Below are positions 11,301 through 22,665 of a DNA stretch of 64,000 bases, piece after piece. Below the pieces are notes generated by a model. That model worked only from the letters and a program-made list of their open reading frames with translations, did no database searches and was not told the DNA's origin. The position numbers and the translations under genes are program-made. This stretch comes from Sarcocystis neurona (Eukaryota > Apicomplexa > Conoidasida > Eucoccidiorida > Sarcocystidae), in contig KL647288.1 in NCBI GenBank assembly GCA_000727475.1, positions 5,043,122 to 5,107,121 of the forward strand, read 5' to 3'. Numbering within the stretch: position 1 is the first letter of the stretch; the number at the start of each line of letters is the position of its first letter.

Positions 11301-14300
11301 GTCACAGGGGCAGAAGCAGTGGCAGCAGGGGCACCAGTTCAGGCACCAGAAGCAGCAGTACTCGAAGAAAGAGGAGGGAGGGAGTGTCTTGGGTGAAACA
11401 GCGAGGCAGAGCGGAGAAGCTACAGAAGAAAAATACTGGCACAGCAAAGGTGTCGTGTGGCGGCAGCCGCTCCCGGGGGAGAGACAGCAGCAGCAGCAGC
11501 AACGCACTGGAGAGGAGCAGCTGCAGCAGCACCACGCTGGCCCGCAGCAGCAGGAGTCAGGACAGCAGGAGTCGCCTCCTCCTCCGACTCATAGGAAGTT
11601 TCTAACGGCTACGCTTGAGGGTCAGCAGTTTCGTCGTGCGGAGCAACTGCAGCAGCATTGGACCGCCGGACAGGTCGCGCACCACCAGGTTGAAGAACAG
11701 CAGCAAGAGCAGAGGAGGAGGGGCTACGGGGAAGCAACGCAGCCGCGATGGGCGACAGTGAATAGACCGGAGCAGTCCGTGCAGCCGTGCCTGTTGCTGA
11801 GGCAGAAGCAGAGAAGCGCGAGAGGGCAGCAACAGGACGAGGAGCACCAGCACAAGAGTGGGCTGCTTCAACAAGAAGACACAGCGCCGCTGCTGCTGAA
11901 GGCGAAGAAGGAGGAGGAGGAGCAGCAGCAGTCGTTTGTACAGACGGCGCAGCAGACGGGAGAAATGCAGCAGAGCGCTGAAGCGCAGCAGCAGCAGCGG
12001 AGCAGTCGAAACCGGCTGCAGAACGTAGCGACGCAGCAAAGTGAAGAGATGCAGCGGGACAGCGGCGACAGAAAGCAGCCGTGTTATAAACCGGCGAAGG
12101 AGCATAAGGACGGGACGCAGCTGAAGAACGAGAAAGACGAGCAGAAGAACGATAAAGAGCGGCAGAAGAGCGAGAAAGACCAACAGATGAAACACAAGCA
12201 GGAGGAGATCGGAAAAGAGAAACCGTGTGCATTGCCCTTCCTCTTTGCAGCAGCTGACGTGGTGCCTGCGGGCCTCATCAAAGAGGAGCAGCAGAAAGAA
12301 GAGGCAGACAATGCGACACACGCCGGTGATCGCGCCTGTGGGTACCAAAGAGAGAAGACAGTAGTGGCACAGACAGGAGCAGCAGCAGTAGGAACAGCGG
12401 CAGCAGCAGAAACTGCAGCAGCAGGAGTTGACGCAGCAGCGGAAGCAGCCGCAGCAGGAACAGCAGGAGCACGAGGAGCGACTGCAGCAGCGGCAGAAGC
12501 AGCAGCAGTTCGGGCAGCTGTAGGAAAGACGCAGACGAAGACGTGCAACACAGACCCCAGAGGCAAGCAGGACGCGTCGAGTGCGGCGGAAGGCGCCGCA
12601 CCAGCCGAACGAGGGTTTCCAGCAGCAGCAGCAGCACCAGCTGCAGAGGCCCGTGCAGCAACAGCAGGGGAGGCGGTAGGAGCCGGAGCGGAGAGAGCAA
12701 GCCAACGCGCAGGAGCAGCAGCAAAACAGAAAACAGCAGGCAGCGCGTATCGAGAGGAGCCGCTAGAAGGTGACGTTGATTTTCTGTTGGAGTGCGGAAT
12801 GTACGTTGGGATTGAGAGCTGCAGAGAAGCTGCCCTGGTGGCACTGCAAGAGGTGGATGCACAGCAGCAGCAGGAGGAGCAGCAGGCATGGGAGCTGCAG
12901 CAGTCGGATCAGCAGCAGCGGGATGTGCGGTGGGAGCAGCAGGAGGTGACGCAGCAGAGAAAGAAGCAGCGGCGAGAGCAGCGTGACCGCCAGAAGCAGC
13001 AGCGGCAAGAACGGGCCGCCCGCTGTGGCTTGGTCAACGCACTGCCATGCCAACGAACGACCAAAAGAGTACGGCGGAAGGAAGACAGAGACGCGCCAGC
13101 AGCAAAGGACACAGCGGCAGCAGCGGAGGAGAAGGCAACAGCAGGAGAGGAGAGGGCACCATCAACAGAGGAGAAAGCACCAGCAGCAGAGAGGACAGCA
13201 GCAGCAGAGGAAGATGCAGCACCACCAGGAACAGCAACAGCAGAAGAGAAGACAGCAGCAGGAAAAGCAGAGGAGAAGGCAGCAGCAGCAGCAGCAAAGG
13301 AAGAGGCAGCAGCAGGAGGAACACCAGCAGCAGAGGAGAAGACAGCAGCAGCAGAGGAGAAGGCAGCAGCACCAGGAGCAGCAGACGCAGCTGATGTATC
13401 TGCACCAGCCAGAGAGTGGGACGGAATGGTCGATAGGTCAGGTACAGGGGTATTGATCGAGACACTAGAAGAGGCAAGCGTTGCAGCAGCAGCAGCAGCA
13501 TACCAAGGAGGAGAAGGAGGAAGTGCTGGAGAAGAGACAGGCGCGACTGCGATAAGACTGGCAGCAGCAACAGCCACTCCTGACATACGTGCAGCCGGTT
13601 TTGCTGAAGACGGAGAAGGAATAGCTGCAGCAGCAACAGGTGCAGCGCCGGCCTCAGCAACAGCAGCAGGAGAGTCCCCAGGTGCAGCGTCAAAAAAGGC
13701 AGTGTCTACTTCAGCTCGAGAGCAGCTAGCCGCAGCGACAATTGAAGAGGCAGAAGAGGTAGGTCCCATGAGACACCCATCTGCATGCGCAGCGAAAATC
13801 CACCCATACGAAGCAACAGTGGCACCCTTGCCGTCATCAACAGCGTATAGAAGTTCAGTTGCGGTAGCAGTGCCAAGAGCAGCAAGCGGGCCTGCAGCTG
13901 TAGTGAACCTTGCTGTGCGAGGTACTGCTCCTGTTGCTGTAGAAGAGGAGGTGGGAAGTGCTAAGGGAAAACAGAGCAGTGCGCACGTGTCTGTGAATAC
14001 ACCCGCACTTGTAGAAGCCGTGGCTGCTTCTCCTGCTGTTGCCCCTCCGGTCGCCATTTCTGCTGCTGCTCCTGCTCTTGGGTTTGCCGTTGCGTCTCCC
14101 ACTTCGTTTCCCACTGCTGGGACAGCAGCGTCTCCTGCCGATGCTGCGTTTCCTGGCGATGCTGCCTTTGCGCCTTCTTCCCCTGCTGCTTCTCCTGCTG
14201 CTTCGGCTTCTCCTGCTGCCGCCTCCGCCGCTGCTGCTGTTGTTCCTCCTCTTGCAGCCTCTGCTCCCGGTGCTGCACGAACTTATTCTCTTGCGCCTGC

Positions 14301-17300
14301 TTTGCGGGCTGCCTCTTCGACGTCGTTTTTCCCGTCTGCCGGAGCGGCTGCTGCTCTTGTGACATCTGCTGCTGAGGGAGCCTCAGCGGCAAGCCAAGGT
14401 ACGGCTGGCACTGGAACTTGCCGCAGTGCTGGGGGTGTGAGCAGCAGCCGTGGCAGCAGCAGCAGTGGCAGCAGCAGCAGCAGTGGCAGCAGCAGCAGCA
14501 GTGGCAGCAGCAGCAGCAGCCACAACAACTGCGACAGCAGCCGCACGAAGAGGCGCAGCAGCAGAGGGAGCCAGCGAAGTCCTGGCAGCAGGCGGAAGGA
14601 GCAGGCCAGCAGCAGCCACCCGAACACCAGGAGCAGCAAAGACGACAGTTTTTCTGCAGAACGCAGAACCTGCTTCCTAGCGAGTAAAAGGCGTCGTCGA
14701 GATCACCGTAAAAGGCTGCGCAGCAGTAGCGGCCCCAGCGGCGCAGTAGCGCAGCCGCAGCGCTGGAGAAGAGACGGACCGCTGCAGCACATGGGAGGAG
14801 CAGCAGACGACGGAACGACCTTGCTGAGGCACATGCTGCTGGCCGGATGTATTGATTTTGCTGTCAGCACAAAGGGCTTTCAGTACGTCGATACAGCAGG
14901 AAATTTATATGTGAAGAGTGTCTTCAACAACGAGCTTCCTCACTGCAGCACCGGCGACAGCACCCTGGGGGAGGCCTCTCTCCGCAGTCGCACCAGCCAC
15001 AACCATGGTATCAGCAGTCGTATCAACAGCAGCATAGTCAGCAGCAGTAGCAGCAGTAGCGGCACCCCCAGCGTTCGCAGCTACAACGCGAGCTGCCTTG
15101 ACATCAACGGAAGCAGCACTGGCAGAAGTAGCAGTAGCAGCAGGGGCGTGGGCAACCGGGACAGCAGGAGCAGTGAGAAGACAATGCACGATGAACTTTT
15201 GAAGATTGGGGACTGCCAGCAGGGAGGGCAGGACCGGTGGCACGCGGGAGGGCAAGGCAATGCAGGGAAGTCTGAAGATCTGCAGCGTCCACAACACCGG
15301 CGAGAGGATGGACAAACCGATGTACCGCAGCAACAACAGCTGGTGAGTGTGTTCCACCGAGACCAGCAGCCGCGGGAACAAACCGAGGCTGAAGCAATTG
15401 CCGTCGTGCACCAGAAGAAAGAAGGACAAGAGGAGGAACTTCCTTCGGGACAGAAACAGCCGACGACAACTCAAGAGAGAAAGACTGGGGAGATGAAACT
15501 TCTTCCGCTTCACGTCGGACAAGGAGGCCGGGGGATGTTACCAAGACGCGCAGTAGCAGAAGCAGCACGTGCAGCCGCGGTTGTCCCGTCAGTTGCAGAA
15601 AGCGCGGAACCCGCTGCAGCGAAGAGACCTGCGGCAGCGGGAGGGTCTCATGCAGCGGGAGAGTCTCCTGCAGCGGGGGAGTCTCACGTAGCGAGAGAGT
15701 CTCATGCAGCGGGAGAATCTCGTGCCACGGAAGAGTTTCATGCAGCGGGAGAGTTTCAAGCAGCCGCAGAGACTGGGGATGGAGCAGCGGCTGGCCTTAC
15801 ACCTGGCGCAGCAGAAGAAGGAGCAGCAGCGGGACACGGGGTCATGGTAGAGCAGGCTGCAACGGAAGCAGCACAAGGAGATAGAGCATCAGCAGCGGGT
15901 CTTAGGGTAGCAAGAAGCACTGCAGCGGTTGCGTGGGAGTGGCGCTCAACAGAGGTGTCCGTGATTGAAGCAAAGACCGAAGAATCGCCGGGGACCGCTG
16001 GCGATTCTTTGCGTCCGAGTAGCAGCAGCAGCAGCGGGTGGAGGTCGAAAAGGAGGAGCAGCAGTGGCGGGAGGAGCACCGACAGCAACACCTCGCTCAA
16101 ATGCAGCAGCAGCAGCGGAACCACCGTAAGCGACAGCGGCAACAGCTTCCCAGGGAGTCCCAGCAGTCACAGTGGCAACAGCAGCGATCCGGTGGCAGAG
16201 GACGTTGCTCGAGCTGCCTCGTCGTCGCCTGCATGCTTCTGCAGTTCTTCTTCCAGACGGCTGCAGCAGCAGGAAATCTTAGAAAAGGTGGCGGCCGCTG
16301 CTGCCAGTCCTGCTCCATCAGCTGCCAGCGGGGCAACCGCAGGCGCAAGTGCTGATCCTCCTTTTGCTGCTCGTGCCCTCTCTCCTCCTGATGCTGACTC
16401 TGCTGCTGGTGCTTGCGCCACTCCTGCTTCAACCGGTCCTGCTGCTGCTGTTCCTTTTCTCACATGCCCTAACTCTTTTGCTGCTGCTCCCTGCGTCGTC
16501 CCCGTCAGTACCAGTGCAGCTGCAGCGTGTGCTGCTGCCGACGCCGCAGTCAGCGAAGACGGGGCCCGCGTCTCTCCGAGCCGTGCAGAAGGCAGGAGGG
16601 AGGCCGCAGCAGAGCAGGCAGCATACATACAAAGCAGCGTCAGCAGTAGCAATACAAGTGCTGAGGCAATGCCCACGTTCTCACAAGCAGTGGCGTCTTC
16701 CCGTCCTGTTATTGCTTCCGCTGCTGGAAGCGCGTTTGCAGCAGCAGCGGCTCTTTCTTGCTGCTCTGCTGCTGCTTCTTCCTCTCTGCAGGTGCGTCCT
16801 CCTTCTCCTTTTCTCGAACAGTGTGCTGCGTTTGCTGCTGCGCACGATCCGCTGCAGGGAGAACATCCTGCGGGGGGCCACGCGAAGATATTTGCTGCTG
16901 GTGCTGGGACGGCGCTTCCTGCTTGCTGGGCTGACTCTCTGCCGTCCGTGTCAAGAGGATCTGCTGCCGCAGACGCTGGTCAGCGAGTAACGGTGGAAAC
17001 TGCTGCTGAGAGATGCGACGAGGAGGAAGAAGCTGCTGCTGCGGCGGCAGGTAGTCCTGCGCCTCAAGCTGAGGGTGGCGCGGCCGTAAACAGCAGCGCG
17101 GTGGCTGCCGCTCTGGTCGTTGGCGCGTCTCCTGCCTCGTCTTCGCGAATAGATGCTGCTAGTAGGAGAAGAGCTGCCGTAGCTGTGGAACCCCCTGCGT
17201 GTTCTGCTGCTAAAGAACTGCTGGCTGCTTGTGCTGCCCCTGGTGATCCTGCTGCTGTTGGTGGGCCTCAGTCGGCTTCTCTTGTTCTCCACGCACCTGC

Positions 17301-18840
17301 TCCGCGTCCACACGCGGCGGCTGCTTCTGCTGTAGCAGGTGCCGAAGCTTCAGTTCCACAACTTCCTGCTGCTGCTGCTGTTTCTAGCTCGTCGGAAGCG
17401 GCTGCTCCTGCTGCTGCTGCTGTTTCTGCGTCAGAAACTACCGCTGCTTGTGCGGCAGAGGCAGCCAAAATGCGTGTTGGTGGTTCTCACGTGGTAGACG
17501 CTGCTGCGTCAGCGGCAGACGATGCTGCTGTGCCTCTTCCTCGCAGAGCGACAGCAGTCCCCGCTGCTAGGAGTCCTCTGCTGCTGTTGCAGCCAGGACA
17601 AGTCAAGTACGTGCTGCTGAAGAGTACGCTGGACAGCGTCTGCGTGATGCTGCCTTGCACAGGCGCTCTCGACTGGGGAGAAGACCTGCGTATACCGCGG
17701 CAGCTAGTCGTCTGGTTTGATAGCTTTGCTCTGCTGCTGCAGCAGAAGGCGTGCACGTGTTGCTCCTCGTCTTCCGCTGAGGCCAATTCCACCCGCAGGA
17801 ACGCGCTGGAGCACCAGGAGAGTCCCAGCCGCAACTGCGCGAGCGGGAGTTCCTGCGGCAGCAGTGGTATACCCCTCGGCAGCAGGCCCAGCAGCACCAA
17901 CTGCAGCGACAGCAGCAGCAGCGCCAGCAGCACCAGCACCACCAGCAGTAGCGACAGCAGCAGTAGCAGCAACAAGGACAACACCAGACGCAGCAGCGAG
18001 AGAGGTGACAGCAGGGAGAGGGACAACCGCGGGACTACAATCCAAAACAAGTGTAGCAACGGCAGCTGCAGTGACAGCGGCAACGGCAGCTACAGCCGCC
18101 TTCGCAATGACAACGGCATTCGTAGTGTTTACACCAGCAAGACAAGCAGGGAGAACGCCAGCTGCGATAGCACGAGCCGTCCTAGCTACGTCCGCACCTG
18201 CCCGGAGGGCACGCAGGGCAGCGGACTCAGACACGCCAACTGCAGCAGCAGCAGTAGTAGTGGTGGAGAGGAGTTGCACAGCAGTGGCGGCGATGAGTTC
18301 CGCAGCAGTCGTGTGAAGCAGAGCTGCAGCAGCAAGGGGGGTGAAGAGGACGGCGAAGCAGAGTGGACCAGCAGCGGCAGCAGGTGGCCGTCGCATAACA
18401 GCGGAAGCGACTCCGCATCAGCAAGGAGAAGCAGCAGCAGCAGCACGTTTCGAAGTAGCTCCGGGCGCAGCGCAGCGCCAAGTAGTCTGAGCAAGACGTC
18501 CGCGAGTAGCACCAGAGGCCACACGGCGACGACTAGCAGCAAGACACCTACCTCCCCACACAGCAGCGGCGGCGTGCCTTCTGTGAGCAGCCGCACAGTT
18601 GCGAGCGGCAGCAGCAGCAGCTCGTGTAGTCCTACCCCCAGCAACAGCACGTCTGCAACCGGCAGCAACGACAGCTGGACAAGCACCAGCGGATGCCCCA
18701 GCGGCAACAGCAGCGGCAGCTGTGCGAGCACCAGTCACGTGTGTTCGAATGGCGACAACGTCTGCAACAAAGAGGGAGGGCACGTCATTTTCATTGAGCC
18801 TCGCAGTCAAGTCAAGATGCACCTGCTGACGATAGTGAAG
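8317..18840 (+). CDS. Two-domain methyltransferase-like protein (METTL2/6/8-type plus FAM86-type), main open frame
   Basis: A 3.5-kb-codon frame ends at donor AAG|GTACGA (18841); the first ATG is at 8326, but the true start is unknown. Conserved islands lie in repeats. At 10,795-10,975, W-x2-YY precedes EVGHGACPVMPFL, which resembles METTL motif I (EVGCGVGN). At 12,756-12,854, FLLECGMYVGIESCREAA resembles the ACDFSP strand. At 14,779-14,940, GFQYVDTAGNLYVKSVFNNE resembles the FYVRxDGTRxYFF end of METTL proteins. At 17,587-17,745, CTGALDWGED resembles the STGLxLWES opening of FAM86-like domains, and at 18,778-18,840 HVIFIEPRSQVKMHLLTIV resembles their second strand. This order matches plant two-domain METTL proteins, whose first domain family makes m3C in tRNA. 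The METTL block between motif II and the C-terminal motif, and the second GxG motif, were not found. Part of this frame is probably intron. Confidence 0.45.
8342..9560 (+). repeat. AGC (Ser) trinucleotide-rich block
   Basis: AGC codons interrupted by ACC, GGC, GAC and AAC give a region of mostly Ser, Thr, Gly and Asn in the plus frame. The complementary frame reads Leu/Ala without stops, which creates an 819-codon antisense shadow (10646-8187). Confidence 0.8.
13090..13400 (+). repeat. GCAGCAGAGGAGAAG-type repeat coding Ala-Glu-Glu-Lys units
   Basis: Imperfect copies of an Ala-Ala-Glu-Glu-Lys unit recur about ten times in the methyltransferase-like frame. It is probably charged helical low-complexity sequence. 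Confidence 0.7.
14440..14525 (+). repeat. GGCAGCAGCAGCAGT tandem repeat (Gly-Ser4 units)
   Basis: A 15-18 nt unit repeats four times and codes for Gly followed by four or five Ser. Confidence 0.75.
15639..15780 (+). repeat. 18-nt tandem repeat coding HAAGES-like hexapeptides
   Basis: About seven diverged copies of a GCAGCGGGAGAGTCTCAT-like unit give a Ser-His-Ala-Ala-Gly-Glu periodicity in the plus frame. The unit keeps the frame, unlike pure trinucleotide drift, which supports coding here. Confidence 0.75.
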
Positions 18841-20166
18841 GTACGAAAAGAGAGCCACGTGGAACAGCAGAATACCAGGCCCCAGCAGTCTCATCGCAGC
18901 GACGCACCGTCTGCAGCTGCTTCACCCTCTGCACAGCCACTTTCTGCCGTATTTATCTACGTAGCTATCTGTCTCCCTCTATCTCTATCCTCCTACGTGG
19001 GCCGACGAATGTCTGCCTGTCTACGTCTCTGTCCCGGTCTACGCACCGGCGTCTGTCTTCACGTACATGTGTCTGTCTACCTCTCCCTCTGTGCCTGTCC
19101 GCCGACATCTATCGCCGTATATCCACCTCTCCATGTCTAGCTGTCTGTGTCAGCCAACCCACATATGTCTGCCTATGTCTGGCTGTCTATTTTCGTCTGT
19201 CCCGGTCTCTGTCTATCCGCCTACGTGTACCTACGTGTGTGTGGCTGTCTACCTCTCTCTGTGTCCATCTGCCTACTTCTCTACTGGCGTGTATCTGTGT
19301 ACGTCTGTCTCTCTCTGTCTATCGATCTGCGTCTGTCCAGCTGTATTTATCTACCTGTGTATACGTCTCTGTATGTGTGTATCCATGTTTACCTATGTTG
19401 TGTGTTTATCTTCATTTGTCCGTCTCTTTCTAGTCCCGTTACCTACTTTGCTGTCCCCGTGCTGTCGGCTGCGGGTCCCCTTGCCGACTTCTCCTCAGCG
19501 CGTTCTAGACTTCGCTGGCACACAGCACTGCTGCCGGGAGGTCCTGCCTTGTGTCGTGGCCGCGGGGAGACCTGTCGCTAGACCGTCTCCGTACACACTC
19601 ACAAAGCGACGAAAATTCGTCGAGGAGAGTAGGAAGAAAGTCGGAGCCACGTCGACTTACGAGGTTGTAAAAGCAGCGTTGAACGGTGTGTGTGTCCGCA
19701 CGTCTCTATACGCCCCTGGGACTCTCGACGTGGGCTCCGCTCTGCGGCACCGGTTGATATTCTTCTCACACAGACCTCAATATACCTCCCTACGCATACG
19801 TATATATGTATATATGTGTAACTCTGTCTTTACATGCCTTGCATGTGTAATCTATCTACATATATCTTTAATGTCTGGCTGTGTCTATCAATCAATATTT
19901 ATACATATATGTGTATGTCTGTGTGTCTCTCCGTACGTAGTTATCCATAGGAGTAGCACCGAGAAGCATCGCTTGTGCCCTGCTGTTGGGAAGAGTTTAC
20001 CGCCTGCAGACGACAACATGCAGAGACGTCTAAAACTTCGCCAGTGCCGTTACTGGCGGAAAACTGGGGAACGGGTCCTGCACGTGTATGTATGTATATC
20101 CATTTGCCAGTTCGTAAAAGATAAGACGTGGCTGTGACGGATCCGTGGACGGCTGGGCGCGTGCAG
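18841..20166 (+). other. Intron of the methyltransferase-like gene with a pyrimidine minisatellite
   Basis: It starts GTACGA after AAG. Positions 18,960-19,430 are degenerate repeats of CTGTCTACCTCTCTCTGT type on the plus strand, and 19,790-19,940 is TA-rich. No convincing coding sequence was seen between them. Confidence 0.5.
18960..19430 (+). repeat. Degenerate CTGTCTAC/CTCTGTGT minisatellite
   Basis: Recurring CTGTCTAC, CCTCTCTC and GTGTCTG words on the plus strand over about 470 bases. It is read as intronic. Confidence 0.7.
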
Positions 20167-21954
20167 GTGATTCATGCGGCCACATTCGCGTGCTCTCCTC
20201 CGTCGCCTGCCCGCTTTCTGCGGCTGTCTCGGGTGTACTTTCCTCGGAACCCAGGCAGCAGCAGCAGCAACCGTCGCAGTCGCAGCAGCAGCAGCAACGC
20301 GAAGAGCGTCACGCGCTGTTGCAGCGACAAGACGGTGGCGTATTTGTTGGAGAAGCGCAGCAGCACGTATGCGTCGTACGCGGAGTTGTACGAGGATGTG
20401 CAACAGGTGCTGCTGGCTGCATGCAAGGGCAAGAAAGCAGAGCCGGTTGTAAGGGATCTGGACGAGCTGCTGCCGCCCGTCGAGCCTTTGCGGTGGCGCA
20501 GCAGCGACCCCGCAGATATTGAAGTGCTGCTGGACTATGACTGGGAGAAGAGACCAGCGTACACGCAGCAAAAGAAGCGACAACTGCAGGAGCAGCAGCA
20601 TCACGTCCGGCAACCGTCGGAGGAGCGGCAGCGGCAGCAGCGAGCGGAGGAGAAAAAAGAGAAAGCCGAGGGAAAGGAACAGCCGGAGGAGGGACAGGGG
20701 ACGCTGTCACAGCGGCACAAGAAGAAGCAACAGCTGCGGCAGCGGTGCCAAAAGCAAGCGCAGCTGCAAAGGCAGCGGCGACATGCGCAGCAGAATCGCC
20801 TCCGAGCAGACTCCCCTCTCTCTATCGCAGGCGCTGCAGGTAACCACGGAGCAGCGCGAGTTCCAGCCTCACCCATCAATCTCGTCGGTATTGCTGCTGA
20901 TACGCATGCAGCAGGTGCGACGGTACTCCTTGATGGAGCTGCTGTGAGTCCTCAATCCCCCGTTACTTCCTGCAACAACGGCCCTGACGTGCCTGACGCC
21001 ACCGCTGCTAGTGTGCGGCGCCCGCAGAAAGCTGCTGCAGTCAAAGAGCAGAGGAAGAAAAGAAGGAAGTATGAAGCAGCAGCGCACCTGAAAATGACTT
21101 CCGAAGAGAAACGAATTGCCGCTATTTTAGAAAAATTCAGGAGCAGACGCAGAGAGAGTAGGCACAGCGTGGAACAGCAGCTGTCAGCGGATCAGCAGCA
21201 ACCGGAGCAACAACCCAACCAGCAGCAACGGATGGAGCAGCAGCAACAGCCGCAGCAACAGCAACAGCTGCACGAGCAGGAACAGCAGGGGAAACAGCAC
21301 GACCCGTTGCGGGAGCAACACCATCTACGGAAGGAGTCGGAAGAACACGCGGAGCGGGAGTTGCTAACAGGAACGCAACAGCAGCAGCAGACCTCGCAAG
21401 TCGTGCAACCTGCGCCAGGACTGCAAAGGCCGTTCCATCAACAGTTTCCCGCGGAGCAACGGCAACAGCAGCTTCTGCAGCCGGATGATCAGCAGCAGAC
21501 ATTGCAACAGCAGCAGTCGAGTACGCAACCGGAGGGGCAGACTGCCATGCAGCAACTGCGCGTCGCACGCCAGCAGCTGCAGCGGTCGGGCAACGCGTAC
21601 GAACGGGTGGATGCAGCACTGTGCGAAGCCCACCAAGACGCCCTGCAGCAGCAGCATATGGCTGTGCAGGAACACCAGGAGGGCTCTCTGCAGCAGCAGC
21701 AGAATGTGCTCCAGGAACAGGAGCAGGGACCGCAGAAGCAGCCGGCGCCGAAGCCACAGCAGCAGCAGCAGCAAGGAATGTCTGTGGACGAGCTTGTGCA
21801 AGGAAGGTGCTTGGGTCCTGCGGCCGCGGCAGCAAGCGAGCGGGGACAGCAGCTACTACAGCAGACGGAAGAAGACGTGATTGCACGTCAGCAGGAGGAG
21901 TGTGTGTGCCATAGCGTGACCGAGAACCCCATGGTCAGCAGCAGCGGAAGGTGA
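20167..21954 (+). CDS. Next exon of the methyltransferase-like gene, FAM86-type middle part and Gln-rich tail
   Basis: A phase-0 acceptor (GCGCGTGCAG) ends at 20166 and matches the phase-0 donor at 18841. The sequence at 20,310-20,600 is repeat-free and reads DKTVAYLLEKRSSTYASYAE, then PVEPLRWRSSDPADIEVLL, which resembles the VLEWGN...I segment after the second strand of FAM86-type methyltransferases. A basic helix-like block (EQRKKRRKYEAAAHLKMTSE, about 21,050-21,150) and a long Gln-rich tail follow. The frame stops at TGA 21952-21954, but a donor AAG|GTGACT at 21951 could splice onward. The acceptor is the weakest point of the model. Confidence 0.42.
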   Translation: MIHAATFACSPPSPARFLRLSRVYFPRNPGSSSSNRRSRSSSSNAKSVTRCCSDKTVAYLLEKRSSTYASYAELYEDVQQVLLAACKGKKAEPVVRDLDELLPPVEPLRWRSSDPADIEVLLDYDWEKRPAYTQQKKRQLQEQQHHVRQPSEERQRQQRAEEKKEKAEGKEQPEEGQGTLSQRHKKKQQLRQRCQKQAQLQRQRRHAQQNRLRADSPLSIAGAAGNHGAARVPASPINLVGIAADTHAAGATVLLDGAAVSPQSPVTSCNNGPDVPDATAASVRRPQKAAAVKEQRKKRRKYEAAAHLKMTSEEKRIAAILEKFRSRRRESRHSVEQQLSADQQQPEQQPNQQQRMEQQQQPQQQQQLHEQEQQGKQHDPLREQHHLRKESEEHAERELLTGTQQQQQTSQVVQPAPGLQRPFHQQFPAEQRQQQLLQPDDQQQTLQQQQSSTQPEGQTAMQQLRVARQQLQRSGNAYERVDAALCEAHQDALQQQHMAVQEHQEGSLQQQQNVLQEQEQGPQKQPAPKPQQQQQQGMSVDELVQGRCLGPAAAAASERGQQLLQQTEEDVIARQQEECVCHSVTENPMVSSSGR

Positions 21955-22296
21955 CTTTGTTGTCCCTGCTACACAGGCGAACTGGCTGCTCCTGCGAAAG
22001 AAGAACGGCAACAACAGCAGCAGCACCAAGCCAGCTGCAGTTGCAGGAGCCTGGGAAAGAATGTTGTGTGTTGTGGAATCTAGCAGTATGAATTTGTCTT
22101 CGTGAATACATTCGGAAGAACAAAACTTTCAAAGTGAAAGCAGCAATTTCATTCAGAAGCAGAAACAAAAGCAGCAACACCTACGCAGCCGCAAGGCGTG
22201 TGCAGGAACAGCAGCAGCGGCCCGTACAGCAGTAGTGGGAACTGCTGCCAGCAGCAGCCACTGCACCAGCAGCCGCTGCACCAGCAGCAATGGCTG

Positions 22297-22390
22297 CAGG
22301 AGCAGTAGTGGCAGGAGCAGTAGTGGCAGGAGCAGAACTGGCAGGAACAGTAGTGGGAGGAGCAGTAGTGACAGCAGCAGCAATGGCAGC
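22297..22390 (+). repeat. 15-nt tandem repeat GGAGCAGTAGTGGCA
   Basis: Five to six imperfect copies lie between 22,297 and 22,390, followed by further AGC-rich sequence to 22,480. Confidence 0.7.
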
Positions 22391-22552
22391 GGCAGCCGCA
22401 CGGATGGCAACAACAGCACCAGCAATGGCGGAAGCAGCAGCAATGGCGCCAGCAGCAGGAATGTCAGCAGCAGCAGCAATAATGGCAGCCGTAAACAGTC
22501 CGCAAAATCCGCTGCGAGCGAAGGGATGATGAAGAGTTTTAACTTCGTCCAG

Positions 22553-22665
22553 CACGTCGCACCTTGGTGTTAGACATTGAGAGCGACAGCACCAAGGACG
22601 CGTGGCAGCTGCTGCGGTGCGCCAGCCGTGTCGCGTGTGCACTGCTGCACGCGCGAGTGGCTTGA
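22553..22665 (+). CDS. Candidate later exon of the methyltransferase-like gene
   Basis: After CTTCGTCCAG the frame reads RRTLVLDIESDSTKDAWQLL and continues for 16 more residues to TGA at 22663. The spacing of hydrophobics and Asp resembles the FDVIxGTDVTYxxEAIxPLF segment expected next in FAM86-type domains. This rests on a weak remembered alignment; no phase-compatible donor was fixed upstream. Confidence 0.2.
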
